A stretch of DNA of 35,564 bases from Lysobacter sp. (GCA_008015835.1 SSGH01000050.1:1-35564), one strand, 5' to 3'. Positions 1 through 8,401 are shown, numbered from the stretch's first letter. Numbers and translations: made by a program. The notes: a model not told the origin generated them from the letters alone.

Positions 1-280
1 CGCGGCGCGCGGCGTCTTCCAGCGTGTCGTTGGCGTCGTCGCCGTGACCGATGTCGCCGACTAGGCCGGCCGGCATTTCGATCGTCGGCTTGCCCAGCGG
101 CACGCGGAATTGTTCGACGAACAACACTTCGTCTTGCGGCGTGAGCGCGGCCACGATCACCGCCATGCCGTCGGCGTGGTGGCTGCGTTCGCAGTATTCC
201 CAGCCGCCGCGGCGTTTCATGCGCAGCCAGCGGCCGTCGTAAACCGTTTCGTCGGTCAGCGGGGCGGTGTCGTCGTTCAT
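1..280 (-). CDS. NUDIX hydrolase, probable ADP-ribose pyrophosphatase (partial, 3' end outside window)
   Basis: The first 93 codons are present; the gene runs off the left edge. It starts at an ATG whose last bases form the TGA stop of the exonuclease gene (ATGA overlap), so the two are probably translationally coupled. The protein begins MNDDTAPLTDETVYDGRW and continues through the N-terminal strands typical of ADP-sugar pyrophosphatases: a beta-strand with FVEQFRVPLG, then IEMPAGLVGD, and the first part of the Nudix box (EDAARR) just at the edge. In this family the enzyme hydrolyses ADP-ribose or similar nucleoside diphosphate sugars in the cytoplasm. The REXXEE metal-binding part of the Nudix box lies outside the window, so the substrate assignment is inference; the family call is firm. 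Confidence 0.85.
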   Translation of the reverse strand, partial: MNDDTAPLTDETVYDGRWLRMKRRGGWEYCERSHHADGMAVIVAALTPQDEVLFVEQFRVPLGKPTIEMPAGLVGDIGHGDDANDTLEDAARR

Positions 281-1254
281 GGCAGTTCGTCGTCGGTCGT
301 GGCCGGCGGCGCGAAGTCCAAACCGGCGGCGGCGTAGAGGCGGCGCCGCGTCAGCGGGCCGAAGCGGAGGCGTTCGCACAGCGCGCGCAGGGTGTCGTGC
401 TGCGCGTCGGCGCGTCGGAATTCGGTGTCGACGCCGTCCAGCGGGGCGTCGCAGGCGATGCGCGTGAGCTGTCGGTACAGCAGCGCCTGTTCGCGATGCG
501 CGCGCAGTTTCGTCGCGGCCTGCGCGGCGCCGCGAAAACGCAGGAACGGCACTTCGTCGATTCGCGACAGCAAACTGTCGAGGTCGCCGAAATGCGCCAG
601 CAGCACCGCGGCGGTTTTGGCGCCCACGCCGGGCACGCCGGGGATGTTGTCCACCGCGTCGCCGCTGAGCGCCAGATAGTCGGCGATCTGGTGCGCCTCC
701 ACGCCGTGCCGCGCGCGCACGCCGTGCGCGCCCCAGCGCTGGTTGCGGGCGTAGTCCCACTGTTCGTCGCCGACGAGCAGCAACTGCGAGAGATCCTTGT
801 CGGCCGAGACGATCACGCCGCGGCGGCCGTCGGTGCGCGCGTGCGTCAGCGCGGTGCCGATCAAATCGTCGGCTTCGTAGTCGGTATGCGCCAGGACCGG
901 CAGCCCCAGCGCGACGCACAGCGCCTTGCAGTGCGCGAACTGGCGCTTGAGTTCTTCCGGCGCGGGTTCGCGATTGGCTTTGTAGGCCGGGTAGAGGCGA
1001 TTGCGGAAACACGAATCCAGCGCCTCGTCGAACGCCACCGCGATATGCCGCGGCCGCTGCCGTTCCAGCACGTCGAGCAAGAAGCGCACGAAGCCCTGCA
1101 CGGCGTTCACCGGCCAGCCGTCGGTGTCTTGGAACTCGTCCGGCATGGTGTGCCAGGCGCGGAAGACATAGATGCTGGCGTCGATCAGATACAGCGGCGG
1201 GTCGCCGTCGCGGTTCGCCGGTGCGCGGCCGGGCGCGTCGACCTCCGCGCTCAA
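277..1254 (-). CDS. 5'-3' exonuclease / flap endonuclease-like protein (PolA exonuclease-domain family)
   Basis: About 325 residues. A stand-alone version of the DNA polymerase I 5'-nuclease domain, predicted to cleave 5' flaps and nick-adjacent DNA or RNA primers. Visible motifs are LIDASIYVFRAWH at the N-terminus, AVAFDEALDSCFRNRLYPAYKANR (the arch region), the acidic YEADDLIGT and SADKDLSQLL, and the helix-hairpin-helix SGDAVDNIPGVPGVGAKTA that binds the DNA backbone. The start is taken as TTG at 1254: it overlaps the nitroreductase stop (TTGA) and has GGAG seven bases upstream, while no ATG lies in frame before the first conserved motif. The open frame extends far upstream, antisense to DUF1631, which is an artefact of high GC. 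The gene sits between nitroreductase and NUDIX genes with overlapping ends, implying one transcript. Confidence 0.9.
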   Translation of the reverse strand: MSAEVDAPGRAPANRDGDPPLYLIDASIYVFRAWHTMPDEFQDTDGWPVNAVQGFVRFLLDVLERQRPRHIAVAFDEALDSCFRNRLYPAYKANREPAPEELKRQFAHCKALCVALGLPVLAHTDYEADDLIGTALTHARTDGRRGVIVSADKDLSQLLLVGDEQWDYARNQRWGAHGVRARHGVEAHQIADYLALSGDAVDNIPGVPGVGAKTAAVLLAHFGDLDSLLSRIDEVPFLRFRGAAQAATKLRAHREQALLYRQLTRIACDAPLDGVDTEFRRADAQHDTLRALCERLRFGPLTRRRLYAAAGLDFAPPATTDDELP

Positions 1255-1832
1255 GCGCCCGCTCCGGATGTCGGCGGCGTCCAATCCGACAGCAGCGCGG
1301 CCGGGTCCGGGCGTTCGCGTTCCGGCGCCTCCAGCGCGGGCGTGCCGAGATGCACGAAGCCGACCAGCGTTTCGTCCGCGCCGAGGCCGAGCTCGCGCGC
1401 GATCTTGGGGTCGTACGCGGCCCAACCCGTCAGCCACTGCGCGCCGAAGCCGCACGCCTGCGCAGCCTGCAGCAGGGCGAAACAGACGCAGCCGGCGGTG
1501 AGCAGGCGTTCCTGCGCCGGGATTTTCTCGTCCGGGCCGACCTGCGCGATCACCGCCAGGATCAGCGGCGCGGCGTCGAACCGATGCCGATCCTTCTCGA
1601 CCGCGGCGTCGGAGACGTTCGGGTCGCGTTCGCGGCTGCGCTGCGCCAGACGCCGTCCCAGGGCGTGCCTCGCTTCGCCGCGGATGCGCAGGAACCGGAA
1701 CGGCACCCGTTTGCCGTGATCGGGCACGCGCACCGCGCTGCGCAGCATGCGCAGCAGGGTCTCGTCGTCCGGGCCGGGCGCTCCCAACTGCTTGCTCGGC
1801 ACCGACCGTCGGCGATCCAGCGCGTCCAGCAT
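1251..1832 (-). CDS. Nitroreductase family protein, YdjA-like
   Basis: 193 residues from the ATG at 1832. The family comprises FMN-dependent oxidoreductases that reduce nitro or quinone compounds with NAD(P)H. Recognisable features are the N-terminal RRRSVPSKQLGAPGPD segment, the AVRVPDHGKRVPFRF motif that in YdjA and relatives contacts FMN phosphate, a central helix LLTAGCVCFALLQAAQACGFGAQWLTGW, and the C-terminal FVHLGTP. The length fits the short YdjA branch. The open frame continues upstream of 1832, but those residues do not resemble the family and run antisense to DUF1631. It is the first gene of a minus-strand operon with the exonuclease and NUDIX genes and is divergent from DUF1631. 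The physiological substrate cannot be told from sequence. Confidence 0.88.
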   Translation of the reverse strand: MLDALDRRRSVPSKQLGAPGPDDETLLRMLRSAVRVPDHGKRVPFRFLRIRGEARHALGRRLAQRSRERDPNVSDAAVEKDRHRFDAAPLILAVIAQVGPDEKIPAQERLLTAGCVCFALLQAAQACGFGAQWLTGWAAYDPKIARELGLGADETLVGFVHLGTPALEAPERERPDPAALLSDWTPPTSGAGA

Positions 1833-1944
1833 GACGTTTGAGTGAATTGAGAGGGGTGTCACAGACGCTCCATCGGCGGGGGAAGGTATCGTTGCGGTCC
1901 TGTTCGACCCAGTTCCGGTCCCATTCTCCCCCGAAACGGACACT

Positions 1945-4284
1945 ATGGACGAGACTTCCCCCTGGTCCCACTCCCGCTCGCCGTTGGCTCGGCAGCATGC
2001 CGAGCGGCTGTTCGAGTCGCTCCGTCGGGATGCCGTCACCGCGCTCTCCGGCGTGCTCGCCGGGTTTTGGGGCGATATCGAAGAACAAGTGCGTCTGGCG
2101 GCGATCATCAGCCACGACAACCGCGCGATCTACGACGATCCGCTGGCGATTTCGCTGCTCAATCAGCGCGCGCTCGAACTCGCCGGGCGTTATCGCGAAT
2201 CGCTGGAGCAGGCCTTCGATCATTGGCGCAACCCGCGCCCGCGCGCGGTCGAGGCCAAGAGCCTCAGCCTGATGTCGGAGAACGCGCTGGAAACTCATTT
2301 GGCCGGCCAGCACGTGGTGGAACTGCTCGAACAGCAGCTCGCGCATCCGCTGTTCCGCAATCATGAGTGTTTCGAGGGCCTGGGCGCGATGCTCGGCCTG
2401 CCGTCGCAAAGCGCGGACACCAACCCGATCCGCCCGGAAGTGCCGGTCGACGCGCTGTCGAAGCTGATCCTGGAGCACGAACTGACGCCGGAACTGCGCC
2501 GGTTGATCTTCCTGCAGTTGGAAAAGCGTCTGTCGAAGATCCTGGCCGATCTGTACGAAAAAGCGGCCCGGACGCTCGAAAACGCGGCGGTCGCTCGCGA
2601 TCGCGCGCCGGCGCAGACGCGGGCCCCGATGTCGCCGCCGCAGGCGGGCTGGAACCCCGACGGCGGTTTGGTCGATCCGCGCCCGCAGAACACTGCCGCG
2701 TCGGCCCAAGGCTGGGGCGGCGTGTCCGAACAGGGCTATCGCTATCGCGAAAGCATTCATCATCAGGTGCGGGCCTGGCGCCAGGCCGCGCTGCGCGGCA
2801 ACCCCGCGGCGCCCGGCGCGAACGACGCCGGCAGCGCGGGCCAAGCACACGAGGGTGCGGGCCATCACGGCCCCGGCCCGCACGGTCCGAATCCGGGCGC
2901 GGCGCATCCCGGCGGCCCGAGCGGCGGCCGCTACGGTTACCCGGGCGGCGCGCGGACCTTGGTGCCGCAGGAACTGTTCGGCATCGCCTCGGTGCTGCAG
3001 GGCACGGACCCCGCACCCTTCGTGCGCGCGCTGTCGGGCGACGACGCGCGTTCGCTGTCGGCGGCGATCCGCGCGCAGATCGCCAGCGGCTCGCGCCAGC
3101 TCGGCTACGACCCGACCCAAATGCGCTTCAGCGAAGTCGACGAGGACGCGATCGATCTGGTCGCGATCATGCTGCAGACCTTGTCGAACAACCATGCCGG
3201 CGTGCAGCGCGCACGCACGATGTACGGCCGCTTGGTCGTGCCTTACCTGAAATTAGCGCTGAGCGACCATGCGCTGTTCGACGAGCGCCATCATCCCGGC
3301 CGCCATCTGCTGGAAGCGTTGAGCGACGCCTGCCACGGCAACGTCGGCGACACGCCGCAGGACCAGCAGACGCTCACCCACGCCGAATTGGCGGTGGATC
3401 GCGTGGTGGACGGCTATCGCGACGATCAAGCGATCTTCGAGTTGGCCGCGTCCGAACTGCGCGACCACCTGCAGCAACAAAAGCGCATGCGCGACGTCAC
3501 CGAGCAGCGCGCCGCGGAAGCGCTGTCCGGCCGCGAACGCCTGCACTACGCGCGTCGCTCGGTGGACGAATTGCTCGCCTCGCGGCTGTTCGAACGGCCG
3601 TTGACCCACGGCATCGCGGAATTCCTGACCACGCACTGGCGTCATCATCTGGTGCAGACCTGGCTGCGCGAGGGCCCGGATTCGGCGCAGTACGTCGCCG
3701 CGTTGGCGGTGGGCGACGCGTTGATTTTGGCCGACGCCGAGGCGGCCCGCGGCGCGGGCGCGGTGGTGGCCGATCGTTTGATCGAATTGCAAACTCCGCT
3801 GGGCCGTTGCTATGCCAGTTGCGGCCTGGACGCCTCCGCCGCGCGCGATTCCTTGGCGCGCATCGTCACCGCATTGGCCTTCCCCGACGCGCCGCGACGC
3901 ACGCACAGCGTGCCGGTGGACGAGGCGGCGGCGGATGCGGGCGACGGGCAGTGGACCGCGCCGCGCGTGGCCGGCGGCACCGACACCGTGGATTTCGACC
4001 CCGAAGTCGCGATGCGCATGCGCAAGCTGCGCGTGGGCCAGAATCTCGAACTGCTCGAAGACGATGGCCGCACCACGTTCGGCCGCATCGCCTGGATCAG
4101 CCCGCTGACTTCGCGGTTCCTGATCGTGAACCGCCGCGGCATGCGCAAGCTCGTGGTCTCGCCGGAAGAACTGGCGTCGATGGTCGGCAACGGCCGGGTG
4201 ACGCTGCGTTCGTCCGAGCCGCCCTTCGAGGGCGCGATGCGCGAGATGTGGCAAGAACTGCAGCAGCCGCGCACGGCGTCTTGA
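1945..4284 (+). CDS. DUF1631 family protein
   Basis: 779 residues, matching the large DUF1631 family found in beta- and gammaproteobacteria; its function is not established to my knowledge. The N-terminal ~210 residues are helical and contain the family-like stretches with SLLNQRALELAGRYRE and HPLFRNHECFEGLGAML. Residues ~215-335 form a Gly/Pro/His-rich linker, and a second helical region follows (HHPGRHLLEALSDACHGNVG near residue 455). The C-terminal ~100 residues (LRVGQNLELLEDD, ISPLTSRFLIVNRRGMRKLV) look like a small beta-barrel reminiscent of PilZ domains, but I do not see a clear RxxxR c-di-GMP motif, so that is only a resemblance. No signal peptide or membrane segment is seen. It stands alone, divergent from the nitroreductase, and is followed by a strong hairpin. 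Confidence 0.85.
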   Translation: MDETSPWSHSRSPLARQHAERLFESLRRDAVTALSGVLAGFWGDIEEQVRLAAIISHDNRAIYDDPLAISLLNQRALELAGRYRESLEQAFDHWRNPRPRAVEAKSLSLMSENALETHLAGQHVVELLEQQLAHPLFRNHECFEGLGAMLGLPSQSADTNPIRPEVPVDALSKLILEHELTPELRRLIFLQLEKRLSKILADLYEKAARTLENAAVARDRAPAQTRAPMSPPQAGWNPDGGLVDPRPQNTAASAQGWGGVSEQGYRYRESIHHQVRAWRQAALRGNPAAPGANDAGSAGQAHEGAGHHGPGPHGPNPGAAHPGGPSGGRYGYPGGARTLVPQELFGIASVLQGTDPAPFVRALSGDDARSLSAAIRAQIASGSRQLGYDPTQMRFSEVDEDAIDLVAIMLQTLSNNHAGVQRARTMYGRLVVPYLKLALSDHALFDERHHPGRHLLEALSDACHGNVGDTPQDQQTLTHAELAVDRVVDGYRDDQAIFELAASELRDHLQQQKRMRDVTEQRAAEALSGRERLHYARRSVDELLASRLFERPLTHGIAEFLTTHWRHHLVQTWLREGPDSAQYVAALAVGDALILADAEAARGAGAVVADRLIELQTPLGRCYASCGLDASAARDSLARIVTALAFPDAPRRTHSVPVDEAAADAGDGQWTAPRVAGGTDTVDFDPEVAMRMRKLRVGQNLELLEDDGRTTFGRIAWISPLTSRFLIVNRRGMRKLVVSPEELASMVGNGRVTLRSSEPPFEGAMREMWQELQQPRTAS

Positions 4285-4303
4285 GGCCCGGCGCTGGGAG
4301 TCC

Positions 4304-4331
4304 GAAACGCCGGCCGCAGGCCGGCGTTTTC
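4304..4331 (+). terminator. Intrinsic terminator hairpin after the DUF1631 gene
   Basis: A perfect 11-bp inverted repeat, AAACGCCGGCC at 4305-4315 and GGCCGGCGTTT at 4319-4329 with a three-base loop, ends in TTTTC. It lies 20 bases after the DUF1631 stop. Confidence 0.75.
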
Positions 4332-4418
4332 GTTGGCGACGGGCCGCGGAGCCGCGGTCGATCGCCGCGCGCAACCTGCTAGCATGCGGAAAGCTCAGTA
4401 TCCGACGGGGAGAGGACG

Positions 4419-5543
4419 ATGGCGGTGACGATTGGTGCGGTGCGCGAAACCGCGGCGGGCGAACGCCGCGTGGCGTTGACGCCGGAAACCTGCAAGAAAT
4501 TCGTCGCCGCGGGCGCCGCGGTGCGGGTCGAACGCGGGCTCGGCGACGGCGCGCAAATTCCCGATGCCGCCTATGCCGACGCCGGCGCGACCCTGGTCGA
4601 TTCCGCCGCCGAGGTGCTGACCGCGGCCGACGCCGTCGCCTGCGTGCAATCGCCGTCGGCCGACGCGCTGGCGCAAATGAAAACCGGCGCGGTGCTGATC
4701 GGCATGCTGCAGCCGCAGGCCGACGCCGCGCGCAGCGATGCGATCCGCGCGCGCGAATTGATCGCGTTCCCGCTGGAGCGTTTGCCGCGCACCACCCGCG
4801 CGCAGGCGATGGACATTCTCAGTTCCCAGGCCGGCATGGCCGGCTACAAAGCCACCCTGATCGCCGCGCAGTTGGCGCCGCGCTTCTTCCCGATGCTCAC
4901 CACCGCCGCCGGCACCATTCGCCCGTCGAAAGTGTTGGTGATCGGCGCGGGCGTCGCCGGCCTGCAGGCGGTCGCGACCGCCAAGCGCCTCGGCGCGCAG
5001 GTCGAAGGCTTCGACGTGCGCCCGGAAACCCGCGAACAGATCGAATCGCTGGGCGGCAAATTCTTCGATTTGGGCGTCAGCGCCGCAGGCGAAGGCGGTT
5101 ACGCGCGCCAACTCACCGACGAAGAGCGCGCGCTGCAGCAACAGCGGCTGGCCGACCATCTCAAAGGCATCGACGTGATCGTCTCCACCGCCGCCGTGCC
5201 GGGCCGGCCCGCGCCGAAAATCGTGTCCGCGGCGATGGTCGCGGGCATGAAGCCGGGCAGCGTGATCGTCGATCTGGCCGCCGAAACCGGCGGCAACTGC
5301 GAACTGACCCGCCCGGGCGAGACCTACGCCCACAACGGCGTCACCATCGCCGGGCCGTTGAACCTCGCCAGCGGCGGCGCGATCCACGCCAGCGACATGT
5401 TCGCCCGCAACGTTTTGAACTTCCTGTCGTTGCTGCTGAGGGACGGCGCGCTGCACTTCGACTGGGACGACGAACTGCTCGCCAAGACGGTCTGGCCGGA
5501 GCGCGCGGCCCCCGCGCCGGCGCCGCAGGCCGCGGCCGGCTGA
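4419..5543 (+). CDS. pntAA: NAD(P) transhydrogenase alpha subunit, domain I (NAD(H)-binding)
   Basis: 374 residues, the length of the separate PntAA subunit of three-subunit transhydrogenases (Rhodospirillum rubrum type). In that complex the soluble domain I binds NAD(H) and exchanges hydride with NADP(H) on PntB, coupled to proton flow through the membrane. Seen here: the N-terminal alanine dehydrogenase-like fold with RRVALTPETCKKFVAAGA, the RQD-loop region RAQAMDILSSQAGMAGY, the Rossmann motif VIGAGVAGLQAVATAKRLGA and the mobile-loop and tail motifs IVDLAAETGGNCE and NLASGGAIHASDMFARN. A GGGGAGAGGA ribosome-binding site precedes the ATG. The Ala/Pro-rich last 15 residues look like a short linker tail. 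The membrane subunits PntAB and PntB do not follow as they normally do; an unrelated gene comes next. Confidence 0.93.
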   Translation: MAVTIGAVRETAAGERRVALTPETCKKFVAAGAAVRVERGLGDGAQIPDAAYADAGATLVDSAAEVLTAADAVACVQSPSADALAQMKTGAVLIGMLQPQADAARSDAIRARELIAFPLERLPRTTRAQAMDILSSQAGMAGYKATLIAAQLAPRFFPMLTTAAGTIRPSKVLVIGAGVAGLQAVATAKRLGAQVEGFDVRPETREQIESLGGKFFDLGVSAAGEGGYARQLTDEERALQQQRLADHLKGIDVIVSTAAVPGRPAPKIVSAAMVAGMKPGSVIVDLAAETGGNCELTRPGETYAHNGVTIAGPLNLASGGAIHASDMFARNVLNFLSLLLRDGALHFDWDDELLAKTVWPERAAPAPAPQAAAG

Positions 5544-5658
5544 GTCGCCCGCGCCCGGGCGCGGCGACGTTCGGCCGCGTTCGGCGACGCTCGGTCTTCG
5601 CCCGCCCGAGGTTCGGGGTATGCTCTGCCGACAGGGCGGAATGCGAAAGGAGAGTGCC

Positions 5659-6438
5659 GTGTCCCATCCCCATCCACCGTCGTCGCTTCCCACCGGTTAC
5701 CTGCCGGACGAGCACGAGGACGAGTCCTCGGCGGTGCGTCTCGCCGACGTGAGCGCGGACGGCTTGGTCGATTTCGACGCCGAAGAGGACGAGTCCACGG
5801 CCGTTCGCGTCGCCGACGTGAACGCGGACGACCTGATCGATTTCGACGCCGAAGACGACGAGGCCGGCGCGAGCGACGCGGCGCCGATCGACGCGTTCGC
5901 GGGCGCGGCCTCGGGCGGCGGCTCGTCGGGCGGCACCTCCGGCGGCACCGCGATCGGTATCGAAGAGTTGGCGATCGAGAAATGGACCGAAGAGCAGAAG
6001 AAGGTCTACGAATCGGTCAAGAAAAAAGCCCAGGAACTGGGCCTGTCGCAAAACAACGTCGAGCGCATCGCGGCCTACAGCGTGCTGCAGTTCATCCATG
6101 AAAAGAACGAAAACCCGGACACGCGGGTCGATCGCGTGCAGGCGGTGAACGCGAACGGCGACGTGATCGTGCGCATGGAGCACATGAAATACGGCGATCG
6201 CGAGCCGATCTTCAACAACGACGTGCGCTTGAAAGACGCGCCCGCGTTCGAGCAGAGCGCCGCGCAGATCGAGCAGGCGAACGAGCGCATCCACAATAAG
6301 TCGGCGTCCGAGCAGGAAATCGCTCAGCGCCGCCAAAACGACGATCTGAACCAAAACGAGCGGCCGTCGTTGATCCAGCGGGCCGACGATCAGGTCATGG
6401 CGCGCCTGCAGTCGTCGGCGCCCGCGCTCAGGCTCTGA
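5659..6438 (+). CDS. Acidic-repeat protein with XVIPCD-like C-terminus; candidate X-T4SS substrate
   Basis: 259 residues from a GTG at 5659 preceded by AAAGGAGAG; an upstream ATG at 5620 lacks such a site. The N-terminus has two near-identical 23-residue acidic repeats (EDESSAVRLADVSADGLVDF and EDESTAVRVADVNADDLIDF, each followed by DAE) at about residues 20-65, then a Gly/Ser linker GGGSSGGTSGG. The C-terminal part has the layout of the XVIPCD domain, which directs effectors to VirD4 of the Xanthomonadales T4SS: a helix (VERIAAYSVLQFIHEKN), RVDRVQAVNANGDVIV in place of the RIDHV strand, and APAFEQSAAQIEQ in place of the TPxEQSxxQ motif, ending Gln/Asn-rich. No enzymatic domain is visible and no T4SS or immunity gene is adjacent. 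The domain call is by eye and tentative. Similar proteins would otherwise be called hypothetical. Confidence 0.6.
   Translation: MSHPHPPSSLPTGYLPDEHEDESSAVRLADVSADGLVDFDAEEDESTAVRVADVNADDLIDFDAEDDEAGASDAAPIDAFAGAASGGGSSGGTSGGTAIGIEELAIEKWTEEQKKVYESVKKKAQELGLSQNNVERIAAYSVLQFIHEKNENPDTRVDRVQAVNANGDVIVRMEHMKYGDREPIFNNDVRLKDAPAFEQSAAQIEQANERIHNKSASEQEIAQRRQNDDLNQNERPSLIQRADDQVMARLQSSAPALRL
5716..5853 (+). repeat. Two tandem 69-bp coding repeats (acidic 23-residue unit)
   Basis: The units start at GAGGACGAGTCC 5716 and 5785, exactly 69 bases apart, and keep the reading frame. They differ at scattered third positions and a few residues (S/T, L/V, S/N, G/D, V/I), so the duplication is not brand new. 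Confidence 0.8.
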
Positions 6439-6486
6439 CCGGTCGCGGTCGTCTCGCGCCTCGGCGCGTCAGTTCGATCCAACTCA

Positions 6487-6523
6487 ACACGACGACGGCG
6501 CCCTGAAGGCGCCGTCGTCGTGT
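6487..6523. terminator. Long hairpin between convergent genes, probable bidirectional terminator
   Basis: A perfect 16-bp inverted repeat, ACACGACGACGGCGCC at 6487-6502 and its complement at 6508-6523, with loop CTGAA. It lies between the plus-strand XVIPCD-like gene and the minus-strand M28 peptidase gene. No uninterrupted T-run follows (GGGCGATTCGTTTT on the plus side), so termination strength is uncertain. Confidence 0.6.
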
Positions 6524-6599
6524 GGGCGATTCGTTTTAGCGGGTCGTCCTGTGTCGCCGTTCGTGCCGACCGCGCTCGAATCGCGTCGAACCGTCCTGG

Positions 6600-8342
6600 T
6601 TACTTCGCCGCTGCCGGCGCGCTCGCGGCCTTCTTCGCCATCATCGCGTCGCGCGCGGCGCGGAACGGATTGCCCGCGTACCAGTTCGGCCATGCATCGC
6701 CGTTGGCCAGCGTCTCGCCGACCGCGTACACCGCCTGCAGGTCTTCGAGTACGCCGTCCAGCTTCCAGGTCGCCGGGTCGTATTCGTCGTCGGGCTTGTG
6801 ATAGCGCTTTTCGTTGTAGTCCTTGCCCGCCGCATCGCCCGCAGCGGTGCCGCCGTCGATCAAATCGTCGCCGCTGTCGGGATACAGCGCCGGCACGCCG
6901 GCCTTCGCGAAATTGAAATGATCGGAGCGGAAGTAGTAGCCGCCTGCGGGGTTGCTTTCCTCGCCGAGCGTGCGCCCCTGCTTGTCCGCGATCGGCTTGA
7001 GCACATCGTCCAGCTCTGAATTGCCTTTGCCGACGACGGTGATGTCGCGCGCGCGGCCGGCCACCGACAGCGCATCGAGGTTGACCACCGCCACCGTGTT
7101 TTCGAGCGGGACGGTCGGGTGCGCCACATAGTATTTCGAGCCGAGCAGGCCGGATTCCTCCAGCGTCACCGCCGCGAACAGCACCGAGCGTTTCGGCTTT
7201 CCGATCTTCGCGAACTGTTCGGCGATTTCCAGAATGCCGGCGACGCCGGTGCCGTTGTCCACCGCACCGTTGTAGATCACGTCGTCGCTGCCGTCCGGGT
7301 TCTTTTCGCCGACATGTTTGCCCAGATGATCCCAGTGCGCCATGTAGACGATGGCTTCATCGGGTTTCTCGGTGCCCGGCAGCAGCGCCAGCACATTCCG
7401 CGAGGATTTCTCGGCGGTCGCGCTCTTCAAGGTCACGCTCATCGTCGATTTCAGCGGCACCGGCTTGAACCCGGGCTTGTTGGCGGCGGCGCGCAGCGCG
7501 TCGAGATCCAAACCGGCGTCGGCGAACAGCGTTTTGGCTTGCTCCCCGGTGATCCAGCCCTGCAGCGGCACTCGCGGCGCCGGGTCGTCGGCCGCGCGCA
7601 GGTCGTATTGCGCGCCGGTCCACGAATTCTTCACCACGTCCCAGCCGTACGACGCGCCTTCGGTGTCGTGAACGATCAGCGCCGCCGCCGCGCCTTTGCG
7701 CCCGGCTTCTTCGAACTTGTAGGTCCAGCGCCCGTAGTAGGTCATGCGCTTGCCGTCGAACAGCGTCGGGTCGTTGGCGTGGAAGCCGGGGTCGTTGACC
7801 AGCATCACGACGGTCTTGCCCTTCACGTCCAGACCGGCGTAATCGTTCCACTGCCGTTCCGGCGCATCCACGCCGTAACCGACGAAGATCATCTCGCTGT
7901 TCTCGATCTTCACTTCCGGCCGACCGGTGCGGGTGCCGATCACCATGTCGTCGCCGAATTTCAGCGTGCGCGGCTTGCCGGCGACGTCGATCGACATCGT
8001 CGTCGCTTCGTCGGCCGTGGTTTCGATCATCGGCACGGTTTGGAAATAGCTGTCGCCGTTGCCGGGCTTCAGGCCCATGCGTTCGAACTGCGCCTGCAGA
8101 TAAGCGACGGTCTTATCTTCGCCCGGCGTGCCCGGTCCGCGGCCTTCGAATGCGTCCGACGCCAGCACGCGCACGTGTTCGCCGAAGTCGGCGGCGTCGA
8201 TCGCGTCCTTGAAGGCGAAAACGGAGGCGGCGGGCGCGGCTGTCGGCGCAGGCGCGGGCGCTTGAGCGTCAGGCTTGCATGCCGCGAGCGCGGCGGTGGC
8301 GGCGAGGGTTAACAGCAGAATCTTGGGCGATGAACGGGGCAT
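6600..8342 (-). CDS. M28 family metallopeptidase, lipoprotein
   Basis: 580 residues from the ATG at 8342 (MPRSSPKILLLTLAATAALAAC). The N-terminus is a lipoprotein signal with lipobox LAAC, Cys22 being the lipidated residue, so the enzyme is predicted to be anchored in the envelope. A PA-like insert (IFVGYGVDAPERQWNDYAGLDVKG) precedes the catalytic domain. The two-zinc M28 ligands are seen in order: AHWDHLG (His), NGAVDNGTGVAG (bridging Asp), TLEESGLLGS (catalytic Glu and ligand Glu), NLDAL (Asp) and SDHFNFAKAGVPA (His). The family removes N-terminal residues from peptides; this protein probably degrades external or periplasmic peptides. In-frame codons upstream of 8342 do not resemble a signal peptide. 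It is a monocistronic gene convergent with the plus-strand gene ending at 6438. Confidence 0.92.
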   Translation of the reverse strand: MPRSSPKILLLTLAATAALAACKPDAQAPAPAPTAAPAASVFAFKDAIDAADFGEHVRVLASDAFEGRGPGTPGEDKTVAYLQAQFERMGLKPGNGDSYFQTVPMIETTADEATTMSIDVAGKPRTLKFGDDMVIGTRTGRPEVKIENSEMIFVGYGVDAPERQWNDYAGLDVKGKTVVMLVNDPGFHANDPTLFDGKRMTYYGRWTYKFEEAGRKGAAAALIVHDTEGASYGWDVVKNSWTGAQYDLRAADDPAPRVPLQGWITGEQAKTLFADAGLDLDALRAAANKPGFKPVPLKSTMSVTLKSATAEKSSRNVLALLPGTEKPDEAIVYMAHWDHLGKHVGEKNPDGSDDVIYNGAVDNGTGVAGILEIAEQFAKIGKPKRSVLFAAVTLEESGLLGSKYYVAHPTVPLENTVAVVNLDALSVAGRARDITVVGKGNSELDDVLKPIADKQGRTLGEESNPAGGYYFRSDHFNFAKAGVPALYPDSGDDLIDGGTAAGDAAGKDYNEKRYHKPDDEYDPATWKLDGVLEDLQAVYAVGETLANGDAWPNWYAGNPFRAARDAMMAKKAASAPAAAK

Positions 8343-8371
8343 CGGAGGCGTCCACACGGATGGAGACGCCG

Positions 8372-8401
8372 AGTGTATTGCAGTTATTCGACAAGAATGA
8401 A
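8372..8401 (-). promoter_or_regulatory. Possible promoter of the M28 peptidase gene
   Basis: Read on the minus strand: TTCATT, 18 bases, TACACT, about 30 bases before the ATG at 8342. The -10 is fair, the -35 weak. Confidence 0.35.

Noticed and set aside
1255-3195. Upstream extension of the exonuclease open frame (total 972 codons on minus strand)
   Set aside because: It runs antisense through the DUF1631 gene and is Arg/Ala-rich with no family resemblance; only the part below 1254 carries nuclease motifs.
2367-4382. 671-codon plus-strand open frame overlapping DUF1631
   Set aside because: An Arg-rich shadow in another frame of a recognised gene; no start context or domain.
4395-5693. 432-codon minus-strand open frame antisense to pntAA
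   Set aside because: The plus-strand protein has all transhydrogenase motifs; the antisense frame is His/Arg/Gly-rich, without motifs.
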